The position numbers were made by a program, and so were the translations under genes. The notes beneath the pieces were generated by a model. The model worked only from the letters and a program-made list of their open reading frames with translations, was not told the origin of the DNA and made no database searches. From Verrucomicrobiales bacterium (GTDB taxonomy: Bacteria > Verrucomicrobiota > Verrucomicrobiia > Limisphaerales > UBA1096): DNA of 42,393 nt. The stretch lies in NCBI GenBank assembly GCA_002684915.1, contig NYWG01000229.1, positions 1-42,393 on the forward strand, in the 5' to 3' direction. Below, piece after piece: positions 13,598 through 26,100 of the stretch (position 1 is the first letter of the stretch; each line of letters starts with the position of its first letter).

Positions 13598-14142
13598 AAT
13601 TGAGGACCGAAACGCCGAAGCGCCGAGACTTATTGTTTATCTCACAAGACCATGAGATGGCATTAATTCAGGAAATGATATATAAAGTGAAGATGTCCGA
13701 TTGGGATATTCATCCTAGTAAGACATGTTTACTTTGTGTTTCTCCTGATTATTCTAGTATTGTAACCCAGCACCTTTGTCATGGATTATCCATGGACAAT
13801 GAGTGTTTTCATGTTGAATCAGTGAACGTTCCGTTTCCTGATGAAGGTGTAGATCCGTATAAAGACATCTTTATGTTGAATTATGCGGACTGGGTATTAG
13901 AATGGGATAACTTTATCCTATGTGAGGCGGGAGTTATCCGTGGGGGTAACTATACTTGGATCACAGAAGCGATGGAGAAGTTTTCAGACAAGAATTATCA
14001 TACTCTTTCATTGTGTGAAAACATTCATAGTAAATTTAAAAGCGAATTAGTATCTGAATATTATGACGACGACACAGAAGACTTACACTTCTGGTGGGAA
14101 CAACCAAACAAACACTGGAGCTACAATGGGCAATCATCTTAA
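13594..14142 (+). CDS. Conserved hypothetical cyanophage protein
   Basis: 182-aa ORF, GTG start. Confidence 0.7.
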   Translation: MKLRTETPKRRDLLFISQDHEMALIQEMIYKVKMSDWDIHPSKTCLLCVSPDYSSIVTQHLCHGLSMDNECFHVESVNVPFPDEGVDPYKDIFMLNYADWVLEWDNFILCEAGVIRGGNYTWITEAMEKFSDKNYHTLSLCENIHSKFKSELVSEYYDDDTEDLHFWWEQPNKHWSYNGQSS

Positions 14143-14314
14143 GGTTGATAAAAGTCAAAGTTTTATTGATGAAGGAATGACTCTCATCACTGAAACTGAT
14201 AGTGATAAGTATCTTGACATGGCATCAAAACGAAATAGGAATAAGCGTAAGGAAGAGTTGTATCCAAATCCAGATAGTGCGATTGGTGAATTTGTAGAAC
14301 GTTGGAGTCAATGA
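14126..14314 (+). CDS. Hypothetical small protein (MGNHLKVDKSQSFIDEGMTLITETDSDKYLDMASKRNRNKRK...)
   Basis: Internal Met of ORF 14063. Confidence 0.65.
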   Translation: MGNHLKVDKSQSFIDEGMTLITETDSDKYLDMASKRNRNKRKEELYPNPDSAIGEFVERWSQ

Positions 14315-14904
14315 ATACATCACCTATATCAGTTAATACAGAAACCTTTTTTCCATGCAATATTACTGCATTTCGTAATGATACCAACCCCAAAAAATTA
14401 AATAGAAGTATCATTAATTACGTTAATGAGGAATCTAAAAAGAATCCCAATCTTAAAACGTTTTCTGTGGGTGGAAAAGCGTGGCACTCGGTCACCAATT
14501 TAACTGATCTAGAATATGACTGGTGCTTTGATTTAAAATCACTACTTCTTCATGCATCTCAAGCACATAAACAAGGTCCAATTGAAAAAGCATTTGTGGA
14601 ATGTTGGGCAATTAAGTTAGAGGATGGTGGTTTTTCAAATTACCATTCTCATGCAAACTTTAAATATAGTGGTGTTTATTATGTGCAAACTCCAGGAGAG
14701 TGCTCTCAAACAAATGGGGCAATTTGTTTTCCGGATCCGCGAGGATCTCATGGTACGATGAATGAAATGCCAACCATTGCTTTTGTAGCAAATGCTGGAG
14801 AAGGTTTAGTATTTGAGAGTTGGATGCCACATTACGTGACTCCTTATCATGGTGATAATTCTAGAATTAGTATTTCTTGGAATATTGTTTTTCCTGACGA
14901 CTAA
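14311..14904 (+). CDS. 2OG-Fe(II) oxygenase (2OG-FeII_Oxy_5-like)
   Basis: NYHSHANFKYSGVYYVQTPGE...GAICFPDPR...GEGLVFESWMPHYVTPYHGDNSRISISWNI. Confidence 0.85.
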   Translation: MNTSPISVNTETFFPCNITAFRNDTNPKKLNRSIINYVNEESKKNPNLKTFSVGGKAWHSVTNLTDLEYDWCFDLKSLLLHASQAHKQGPIEKAFVECWAIKLEDGGFSNYHSHANFKYSGVYYVQTPGECSQTNGAICFPDPRGSHGTMNEMPTIAFVANAGEGLVFESWMPHYVTPYHGDNSRISISWNIVFPDD

Positions 14905-14907
14905 ATA
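14901..14907 (+). promoter_or_regulatory. Late-promoter-like CTAAATA box upstream of gp25
   Basis: CTAAATACT 23 nt before ATG 14930. Confidence 0.45.
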
Positions 14908-14929
14908 CTAAAGACTCCGAATACTCTTA

Positions 14930-15325
14930 ATGGCAACTTCTAATCTCACGTTTAGAGATGTCAATATTACTTTCAAAAAACACCCTGTTACTGATGATGT
15001 AGTTGTCAGTAAAGATAATGCTGCAATTAAACAAGCAATTGTTAATTTAGTACTTACGAATAAGGGTGAGCGTTTATTTAATCCTGATTATGGTTCAGAC
15101 ATTAGATCATTTTTGTTTGAACCATTAGACTATGCAGTTGCAGGTATTATTAAACGAAATATGCAATTGTCTCTAGCAAAATACGAACCTAGAATTGCTG
15201 TAACATCTATTAGTTGTATTCCCAACTTTGAAGATAATGGTTTAGATGTTGAAATGACGTATGAGATAAGAGGAACAGAAGTCCCACCTGTTCAAATAGA
15301 GTTCTTCCTGTCTAGGACGAGATAA
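14930..15325 (+). CDS. gp25: Baseplate wedge subunit gp25-like
   Basis: AIKQAIVNLVLTNKGERLFNPDYGSDIRSFLFEPLD is typical GPW/gp25. Confidence 0.95.
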   Translation: MATSNLTFRDVNITFKKHPVTDDVVVSKDNAAIKQAIVNLVLTNKGERLFNPDYGSDIRSFLFEPLDYAVAGIIKRNMQLSLAKYEPRIAVTSISCIPNFEDNGLDVEMTYEIRGTEVPPVQIEFFLSRTR

Positions 15326-17127
15326 TGCCATATACCCAATTAAACAATCTAGATTTCACTGAAATCAAGAGTACTCTCAAAGATTACATGAGATCACAAT
15401 CGGATTTTACCGATTATGATTTTGAAGGTTCTGCATTAAGTCAGTTGTTAGATGTATTGGCATACAATACGTACTACACGGCATTTAATGCCAATATGGT
15501 AGTCAATGAACTATTCTTAGATTCAGCAACGCTGAGAGACAACGTAGTATCGTTAGCGAAGCAATTAGGGTATACTCCCAAATCAATTACATCACCAAGT
15601 GCAGAACTTGGGTTTTCTGTTACATTTCCGGTTTCAGGACCATCTTCAATTAAATTGAAGGCAGGAACTGGATTTGTAACTAATTACGATAAAACTCTTT
15701 ATCGTTATGTTACATTAAAAGATATTAAAGTTCCGGTTGTCAATAATGTTGCAACGTTCTCGGATGTTGTTTTAAATGAAGGATCATATGTATTGAGTAC
15801 ATTTACATATGATGGATCATTAAAAGATCAAAAATTTAAAATTCAAAATTCAGCAGCAGATTTAAATACTCTAATTGTTAGAGTGTATGAGTCTGCTAAT
15901 TCTAGTGTTTATGAAGAATATAAAAAGTCAGATAATATTCTTCAAGTAGGTGGTGAAGATAAAGTATATTTTGTCAATGAAATTGACGATGAGCAATATG
16001 AGTTATTTTTTGGAGATGGTACTCTTGGCAAAAAATTATCTGATGGAAATGTAATTGAAATAAGTTATATTTTAACAAAAGGTTCACAATCTAATGGCGC
16101 AAAGTCATTTACGTTTAGTGGTGTATTCTTAGACGAGAATGATGTTAAAGTATCATCACCATTTAGTGTTGGTAATATTGTAACAAATTCTAATGCACGA
16201 GGTGGATCTGCAATTGAAAGTATTGAAAAGATTAAATTCAATGCACCAAAATTTTATGGTTCTCAGAATAGAGCAGTAACATCAAATGACTATTCTGCTA
16301 TTGTAAGAAATTTGTATCCTGCAGTGAGTGATATCATTGTATTTGGTGGTGAGGATCAAGTACCACCTGATTATGGTAAAGTATTCATTGCTGTGAAACC
16401 AACTATAGCAAATTCTTTATCTTCAGTAACTAAGAAAGAACTAACGGATAAGTTAAGGAGTTATGCAGTTGCTTCTGTAAAACCTGTGTTTTTAGATCCA
16501 TCTATTCTTTTTGTTGAAATTAATAGTAAGATTTACTTTGATGGTGCTAAGACCAATATTCTTCCTGCTGAAGTTGCAGCAAAAGTTTCAACTGGAGTTA
16601 ATGAATACTTAAAAACATCAGGTACTGAAAAATTTAATGGTAAGTTTAGATATAGTAAGTTTATAGGTGTAATTGATAATTCTGACCGTGCAATCAATTC
16701 TAACATTACAGAAATTACGTTAAGAAAAGATTTTTATGCTCAAATTAATGCATCTTCTTTTTACGAAATTTGCTATCAAAATGAATTCTTAAAAGATTGT
16801 GATAATCCAGTTGTAACATCTACTGGTATGACTGTTTTTGAACATCCCAATTATACATCGTATTTGGAAGATAGAGATGGCAAAATCGTCCTATATAGAC
16901 TAGATTCATTAACTGGAGATAAAATTCTCCTAAACGATTCTGTTGGTGATGTTGATTATGTCAAAGGTGAGATTAAATTGTATGACTTCACTATTCTGAA
17001 AGGAACATTCTCGGACAATCGTATTGAACTGAGAGTAAAACCATCCAGTAATGATGTTGAAGTTAAACGTGAAGTATATCTAGACGTAGATATCTCAAAG
17101 AGTACATTTGTAGCATACAAAGAGTAG
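15325..17127 (+). CDS. gp6: Baseplate wedge gp6-like (baseplate J family)
   Basis: FEGSALSQLLDVLAYNTYYTAFNANMVVNELFLDSATLRDNVVSLAKQLGYTPKS; follows gp25. Confidence 0.92.
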   Translation: MPYTQLNNLDFTEIKSTLKDYMRSQSDFTDYDFEGSALSQLLDVLAYNTYYTAFNANMVVNELFLDSATLRDNVVSLAKQLGYTPKSITSPSAELGFSVTFPVSGPSSIKLKAGTGFVTNYDKTLYRYVTLKDIKVPVVNNVATFSDVVLNEGSYVLSTFTYDGSLKDQKFKIQNSAADLNTLIVRVYESANSSVYEEYKKSDNILQVGGEDKVYFVNEIDDEQYELFFGDGTLGKKLSDGNVIEISYILTKGSQSNGAKSFTFSGVFLDENDVKVSSPFSVGNIVTNSNARGGSAIESIEKIKFNAPKFYGSQNRAVTSNDYSAIVRNLYPAVSDIIVFGGEDQVPPDYGKVFIAVKPTIANSLSSVTKKELTDKLRSYAVASVKPVFLDPSILFVEINSKIYFDGAKTNILPAEVAAKVSTGVNEYLKTSGTEKFNGKFRYSKFIGVIDNSDRAINSNITEITLRKDFYAQINASSFYEICYQNEFLKDCDNPVVTSTGMTVFEHPNYTSYLEDRDGKIVLYRLDSLTGDKILLNDSVGDVDYVKGEIKLYDFTILKGTFSDNRIELRVKPSSNDVEVKREVYLDVDISKSTFVAYKE

Positions 17128-17133
17128 TAGTAG

Positions 17134-20100
17134 ATGGTCAAAACTGCTAATAAAATCTCATATCTAGTTGAGTCACAATTACCGGACTTTATTAATGAAG
17201 AGTATGAACTTTTTGGTAAGTTCATACAAAAATATTATGAGCAATTAGAATTACAAGGTCAACCGGTTGATATTATTGCGAATCTTCAATCGTATCGTGA
17301 TATTGATTTTTACGAAACAAATATCCTCAAAGAGTCAACTACTGTTGTTGGATCTTTAGGTGAATTAAGCACAACAATTACTGTTGCTGACGCTACTTCG
17401 TTTCCCAAGTATGGTGGATACATCAAAATTGATGATGAGATTTGTTTTTATGCAGAAAGAACAGATACTCAATTTTTAGAAGTAAGTCGTGGTGTCAGTG
17501 GTAATACTACTATTGGTGATCTTTATAATAGTAGTACTTTTGTAACTACACAAGCAGATACTCATGTTAATGGGTCTACTGTACAAAATATTAGCAATTT
17601 ATTTTTATATTCTTTAGTTAAAAGTTTTGAAGCACAATACCTTGCAGATTTTCCTGAAGCATACCTAAAGGAAGGAGTTGACAAGAGAACTTTACTAAAA
17701 AATATTACTGATTTTTATAGAGCAAAAGGAACTGATAATTCTATTAAGTTTCTATTTAAATGTTTAATTCAGGATGATCCGAATCCTGATATTGCCTATC
17801 CAAGAGATTTTACGTTAAAGTCATCGGAATCTAATTGGATTCAATCATATGCATTAAGAGTAAAAATTCTTACTGGCAATCCAAACGATTTAATTGGAAA
17901 GCAAATTACTCAAAATGTAGAAGGCAACTATGCATCTGCAGTTGTAGATAATGTTAAGTATAGTGGTACTTTTGATAATGAAGAATTATATGATATTATT
18001 CTAAACGAATCTAGTGTTAATGGAACTTTTAGTTCATCTTTAAAAACTCAATTAACGAGTCCTATATCTGCATCAGCAACTGTTGGTGATAGGATAAATG
18101 TTTTTTCTACGATGGGTTGGGAGACAAAAGGATCTTTTGTAGTAGGATCTGAAATTTTTACATTTGAAGAAAAAAATGTAAATCAATTTGTAATTAAAAC
18201 AAGAGATGGTAATGGTTCTTATCAACCTGAAACAACTGTTAGTTATAATCTAGAAGTATCTTCTGGTAGTATTCAACTACAAGTATTTGGTCTTTTATAT
18301 GGATTAAACAATTCTATTGAATCTCCATATTCAAATCCTGGGGAATCAGTAGAAATTTCTGAGTCTGGATTTTTAACTGACGATGTTAGAATCAATGATA
18401 CTCAAAATAACTTAAGGTGGATTTTTAGTACAGGTTCTGCTGCGATTACAGGACTTAACCCAAATGTATCTGCGATCTTTGAAGATGGTAGTGGATATTA
18501 TATTGCATCGTCGGGATTTCCTTCACATAATATTCCAACTTTACCTTCCGATGCTCAAGATCAAAAATTACTAAAGATCATTAGAAAGAATCCAATACAA
18601 ACCACAGAAATTTACAAGACATTATATAGAGATATTGGTATTGCAATCAATGGTATTCCCTTTCTAAGTTACAAAGATGAGGAAGTAGTCAATTCAGGTG
18701 CTATTCAATCTATTGCAGTTACATCAAGAGGATCTGGATACGCTAAACCACCATTTATATTAGTTAACGGGGTTGCTAACTTAGCAAGAACTAGATTAGC
18801 AGGTCAAGTAGTTGAGTCTGTTATTGTTGATACTCCTGGAGATTATAATTCAATTCCTACTGTAGAAGTACTATCTGGCAGAAATGCTCAAGCAAGAGCA
18901 ATTATCACTAATGGTGAAATTACTAGTATTGTAGTTGAAAATGCTGGTGAGTATTATTCTTCTGCACCTGAGGTAAGAATTACAGATTCTGCAGGTAAAG
19001 GAAGATTTGCAGTATATCGTGCAGTTGTTACTACTGCAGGTGCTATTGATAGATTTGAAAAAATTAATGGTGGTAGTCTATATTCACAAGAAAATGTACA
19101 AGTAGATATTATTGCCGTAGGATCTGGATCTGAAGCAACTGCATCTATCAGACAATGGAGAAAAGATAAGTTTTACAAAAATCAATCTTCTTTAGATTCA
19201 GAAAATGGATATTTTTTCAATAACTATACAATAAATCGTGGTTCCGGTTATGCTTATTATGCAGCACCATCTACTATTAGGTCTGGAGATACTGGAGTAA
19301 CTCACTCACCTATTATTGGTTTTGCTTATGACGGAAATCCAATCTATGGTCCATTTGGACATCAAGATCCTTTAGATTTACAAAGTTCAATTACTAGAAT
19401 GACTAGTAGTTATACTAAAAATAATACTAGATCTAATGGTCCACTAGTTAGTCAATATCCTATTGGAACGTTTATTGATGATTTTACATATATTGCAGAA
19501 TATGGTAGTTTAGATCAAAATAATGGAAGATACTGTGTAACACCAGATTATCCTGAAGGAACTTATGCATACTTTGTAACTCTTGATACTCAAGGTGATC
19601 CAGTATTCCCTTATATTTTAGGCGATAATTATTATTCTTTACCAGTTGATTCAAATTATAATTCGGAACTTTCACAAGATAATGTCCCAACATTTGCTAA
19701 AAGACTCAGAACATCTAATATCACTAATAATGGAGAATTTGCATTAGCAAAGATCACTGATGTAAAACGAGGTAGTATTAGTTCTGTTTCTGTTTTAAAT
19801 AGTACTAATAATTTTTCTGTTGGATCTGAGTTAATTATTGATAATTCAGATACTGATGGATTTGGAGCAAGTGCTGAGGTATCTTCTGTACAAGGAAGAT
19901 CTGTAGATAGTATTGAATCTCAAGACACTAAGGCATTATATGTTGAATTAAAATCAATTGCATATTTGTTTGATGGTGACACTATCACTCAAAGTGCAAC
20001 TGGAGCTACCGGTGAAATTGTAGGAAATGTATTTTCTGGAACTAAGTTTGCTCTGCGTGATGTAAATGGTACTTTTAATAGTACAGATGTACTATCATCT

Positions 20101-23100
20101 AATGTAAAAGTTATTAGTTTATTTTTAGACAAAAACTCTTCTTATACTAAAGGAGCTATATTAGAATTTACTGATGGTCTTAGTGCTCCAGTAGCATCGG
20201 GAGAAGTTTTAGAAACTACTACGAAACAAAACGTCGTAAAAATTAAAGTTCTTACTGGTTCTTTTGTTGTATCTGATACTTTATTCTTAAGAAGTTCAGA
20301 TTTAATTAATACTACTGGTTCTAAAATAATAACAATTAATTTACTGAGTGATGATTTAATTATCTTTAATTTAAAAGATAATGTAGCAATCTTAACTACA
20401 ACAGATGCACATGGTATTGCTGAAAGTGATATTATTGATATTGACATCAATCCTGATGATGCCTCCACTACAACAACATATTATCTAAGATCTAGAGTTT
20501 ACCAAGAAGCAACGCTACAAACCCCTGGTATCACTAGGGTTTTAAATGATAATGGTGTTGGAAAAGTTAGTATCTTAAATGGAGGAGAAGACTACACTAC
20601 TAACACATATAATGACCTTGCATTAGTAGGGGGTAGTGGATCGGGAGCAAAAGCAAATATTGTTGTTTCTTCTGCCGGTAGTGTAACATCTATTACAATA
20701 ACCGAAAAAGGTACTGGTTATGAACTGTTTGATGTTTTAACTGTTGGAGATACAGCTCTCAGTAAAACAAATACTAATACTCCTGCTGTACAAATTAACG
20801 TTGACCATATTGGTCTTTCTTCATCAGAAACAGTTGTAAATCTTAGTAGTAACGTAGGAATTAATCCCGGTGATAAATTAAGCATTGGAAATGAAGTTAT
20901 TACAGTTTTATCGCGAGTAGTCAATTCAACAAAATCTATTAATGTTACTAGAGGAGCAACACCATTAAATCATTTTAATGGCGCTACTGTGTCAACTTAT
21001 AATGCCGGTTATGTTATTTCTCCTGGTACTGCGGTTGGCGATGCTAGTATTTTTTCGTATGATTCTAGAACACAAAAAATTGTATTTGTATACAATTATG
21101 GACAAACAGTCAATAGTATCACTCCAATTGATCTAAGTACGGTATTTTTTGATCAAGAACAAAGACTTGCAGGAATAATTTCTGTACAAGATCCAATTCG
21201 TTGTTTTGAATTTTCTTTAGATAATACTTTGTTTGTACGAAATCAATTAATTGAAATTAAAGAAGACTATCGTTATATTTTTGATACTTCTCACTCATCA
21301 ATGAATGATGTTGAATTTGATATCTCACCTAGCAAAAATTTAAATCTAAAAACTTTAGAAGCGATTAGAGGAAACAATGTCTTAGATGTTAAGTTTGGGT
21401 TTGGTCCACGTATTGCTACAAATAACTATAGTACGAAGTCAGAAGTTTCTTTTAAGACATATTTTTACTTTGATAAGTTAAATAATGTTCAATCTGAAGG
21501 ATCTTTCATTAAAGTAGTTCCAGATCCATTGCAGGGTAGTAAGTCTGCATTGTATATCACTCCGACTAAAGTTGTTTACGATACTGTTACACTCGCTACT
21601 AATGATGGAAGTGGATTAATTGAATATACTAGTAAATCAAAATTTTCAATAGGAAAAATTAATTCTATTGCTGTAATTAATATTGGTAATGATTATAGGA
21701 AGGTTCCTTCTGTTTTGGGTATTATGCCCACTAATAAAGCTACTGCAACATCTATCATAGAGAATGGTAAAATTGTTGGAGTATCAGTAAAGACTGGTGG
21801 AAGTGGATATGTTAATCCTATTGTTTCGGTTGAAGGAAACGCAAAATTAAAAGCAATTATAGACCAAGGTAGAATCACTGGTGTTGAAGTTGTAAATTCT
21901 GGGTTTGGATATTCTACACCTCCAGAAGTTAAAATTGCTGAGTCTAGTGTTGAATGTCTTATTAATAGTGATGATATTGGAGTCCCTAGAAATATTAACG
22001 TTATTAACGTAGGTGGATCTTTCCATAAAGATAATACTTTAACATCAACATTTAGATCTAATTATATTTTATCTTTATCTAATTTTGATCCTAATTGTTT
22101 TGCAATTGGAGAAACTATTGTTCAAGAAATTAATAATGTAGAGGTAGCAAGAGCAAGAATAACTTCATTTAGATCTGGTAGATTAAGTGTTGATAGAGTA
22201 TCTGGTGTTTTTAGACAGAAGAAACTAATTAAAGGTCTCGCTAGAAACAAAAGTGCAATATTAGAAACTATTAGATATACCGAGTTTTCTCCTCAAATTA
22301 AAACTTATTATGATAACCAAGGATACTTTGAATCTGATTCTGGAAAAGTAAGTGATCAGAATCAAAGAATTACAGATTCTTTTTATTATCAAGATTATTC
22401 ATACTTAGTTAAATCAAAAACTTCTATTGATAGTTGGAGATCTTTAATTAAGTCAACAACTCATCCTGCAGGATTTAAAGTTTTTGGCGAAGTATTGATT
22501 GAATCGGCATCAAATGCTTCAATGAATAGTGATAGTAAATTTGTTGGTACAAGTATTGTACAAATTTGGAATCCTGATGTAAATAAAATTTCTGTTATTA
22601 GCACCAAAAAGAATATTACTCAAAGTATTGTTCTTATGGATTCCTTCAAAGTTGAAAAAGGAATTGGTTCTGTTGCAACGGAATCTTTCAATACTTCAGA
22701 AATTACTTCTACTGAAGTTTACTTAACAGAATCTTTTGATGGTAACTTTGGTGACAAAGGAAATTTACAAGGAAAAACTGTATTTAATATTGTTGATGTA
22801 AATGGTAATTCGGTCAACCCATACAATGAACAGGCGTTAACTATTACATTAGATGCTATACTACAGGAACCTGGAATCTCGTATATAATAAATGGAGATA
22901 AAATTACTTTTGCATCTCCTCCTCTGGGACCTACCAATAAAGATGGGCAATCAGTTCCAGGAGTTCTATTCTATGGTAGAAATTTCCAATTTAAATCAGA
23001 TACATTAAATCAAAAATATCTTAAAAAGATTAAGAATATTTTCCAACGTAGCGGTACATGGATAGATGCTGCAAATCAGATTAACCAAAATAGAAGATTT

Positions 23101-26100
23101 ATTCAATCAGAAACTTTAGGTTATATTAAGTCTAAGTATACATCAATTCCATGGACAAATTTAAGTGAAAAATGTTATCGTGACATTGGTCTTATATTAG
23201 ACGCATTAGAACATGACTTGAGATTTGGTGGCAATCAAAAAACTTTGTTTGCTGTTGAAAAATATTTCAATGCTGGAGTACTTAATTATATTTCAGGAGA
23301 ACTGGAAGCAACTATTGATGCATTTGAGTATGCAGTACGTTTAAGTAAATTAGCATCAAGAAATTGGGATTACTCAGATCGTCAAGTATCTTGGACAGTA
23401 GGAACTAATCAAGTTACAATGACTAATACTGATGATATTGCTATTGGTATGAAAGTTAGTTCTGGAAGATCATTCCCAGATGGAACTATTATTACAGACA
23501 TTATTGATGGTAGAACCATACAAGTAAGTAATAACTCAGTTGCAGTAACACCAGATCCATCTGGCAATGCAGATATGACATTTATTTGGAGTGGATTGAA
23601 TGTCGGTACTTATTTTGATGCATCAACATTAATTGAAAAAAATAAGTCCAGTATGATTACTGATACAATCAATGCAATTAATACAAAGTATCTTGCTCTT
23701 GCATCCACTAATTATAGCACAAAATGTTCTAGAGATCTTGGATTGTTAGTTGATGCAGTAAATTATTGTTTAAAGTATGGTGGTAATAGAAAAATTGTAG
23801 AATTTGCCGAGAGTTATTTTGTTGACGGAAATCTTAATTATATTAAAGACGAACTCAATGAAACAGTTTATGCTCATAAAGTATTGCGTGATTTAATGAT
23901 TGCTGCAATGAGAAATCTGGGATCGGTAAAAGATAATAGTATTCGTATTGATTCGTCCTCACCTGCATGTGCTGAAGTTGCTAGTTCTATAACAACTTAT
24001 ATTGATATTGTTGAATCTATTTTGGAAGGTGGACCTAATAGAATAGATACAGTTGAGCAAAACTCAAATTCTACAGGATATTGGACTACATTTACTTCAT
24101 ATTCAAACTATAATATTCTTCCAGATCCATTACTTTTAAGTGAATTGAAAGAATGTGAGGAAGTAGCATCTGCTTTAGATTCTTTGTTTGAAAATGTACG
24201 TGAAACATTGACAACAGGTCCTCAAACTTCAACAATATCTTACCCAGACTATATCAATGGGGAGAATACAATATTTGAATTGTACTATGAAGATGGAACT
24301 GCGGTTGATACTGAAATAAATGAAAATCTATTCATTGCACTTAGCGGTGTATTACAACATGATCCTGCATACACTATTGATAAAACATCAGTACCAAATA
24401 AAGTTGTATTTGACACACCACCTATTTGGGGACAGGGTGAGAACACAAAAACTGTGCAAGAACCTTTAGCAGTTGAAAAGTTTTTTGCTCATGGTGTTGG
24501 TAACTACATTAGATGTGAAATTGAAAAATCTGGAATTCTGACTGGTTCCGGTGGACCATTCCTAATTTTAAATTCTAAAAATAAAAAGGTACAAACTGTT
24601 GACGATCCTAAGTTTGCTTATGTATTCATAGATGGTGTCCTTCAACGTAATGGTGTTTCTTACACAATTACGGGACCAGCAATTAGATTTACTAAAAAAA
24701 TCTTTAGAGAAAACAATGTTGAAATTATATTACTATATGGTAGAGACATTGATCAAACAGTAACATTATTTGATTTCCAAAGAAACAGTTATTATAACGA
24801 AATTAAAATCACTTGTGACGCAGGATCTCCAAATAACTTTATTGATTGGATTTCTTGGTTCAATACTTCGTATGATAAGTTCCAAGTTGCATATCAAAAA
24901 ATTGGTAATACCAAGAAGTTTATTGGTAATGTTAAAAATTATACAACTACTAGTCAAACTTTAATTATTACATTAGCAGGTAACAACCCAGATGTAGATA
25001 CTAGCAATATTTTCTTTGCTGGAGAATCTGATTTTTCTGATGAGTATGAACTGTCTGGAACTACTAATAGTATAAGTGTTGTTAGAGATTCTAATAACGA
25101 TTACAGAATGCAAAGAAATTCTGGCAATTGGTTGTATGGAACTCCACGTGCAGATGAATCTTTCTACGAAAGAAAACGTCTCCTTGCTAATTTAAATGCA
25201 AAAGACCTCATTAGAATTGACGGCGAAAAAGAGTTTAGAACTATAAATGAATTACCAAGATATACCAATCCCAAGGATTATAATCCAGGTCAAGATGTAT
25301 CAAATGCTTTCTTTGGCTCTGTAACTACTACTAACTATAATGGTAATGTACGAGGCGTAGGTCTTAGTGTTACATGTGAAATAGAAAATGGTAGTGTTTC
25401 TAAAGTAACATGGAATAGAAGAGATTTACAATTGTTATATGATGAAGGTATTATTCAACCAACTACTGCATATGATTATGATTCACCTCCAATTTTACAT
25501 TTTGTCTCCGTAAATCAAGAAGGTGGTGGAGCAAGAGCTGAAGTGGTTGTTTCGGATGGTCAAATTGTTGATATTGTATTAACTAAAAAAGGATCCGGAT
25601 ATACCAAATCACCAAAAGTAATTACCGCAAGATCTTATGATTTAATCAAAAGTTCTGGTAGAAAAATTGATACTTTTCATACTCTTGGTATTGGAACACA
25701 AATTGGACAAAGTTCTCCAGTTGCAGTAGCATCATTCTTTGATATCATTAAGGGTATTGATCTACCAGTCGCTGTTATAGATCCTTCTGTAGTAATTCCA
25801 GATGGATACATTGACATTACACTAATCATTCAAAGTATTGTTGATACTGCTCCTCTGTTTACAGTCTCTCGTGAATATAAATTCTTCAATCCATTTGTTG
25901 GATCTACTTCAATTGCAGGACCTACAACACAGGCAGATGCAGATATTTTAGTTATTATTGAACCTAAATTGGTATCAGATAATATTTTAGTTACAACATC
26001 TATTAATGTAACTGAATATTTTGAAGTTGGATTCTCAATGTGGGCATCTGATCTTGTTGATTTGACATTCTTTAATAATATTAATCATTGGGAAAATAGC

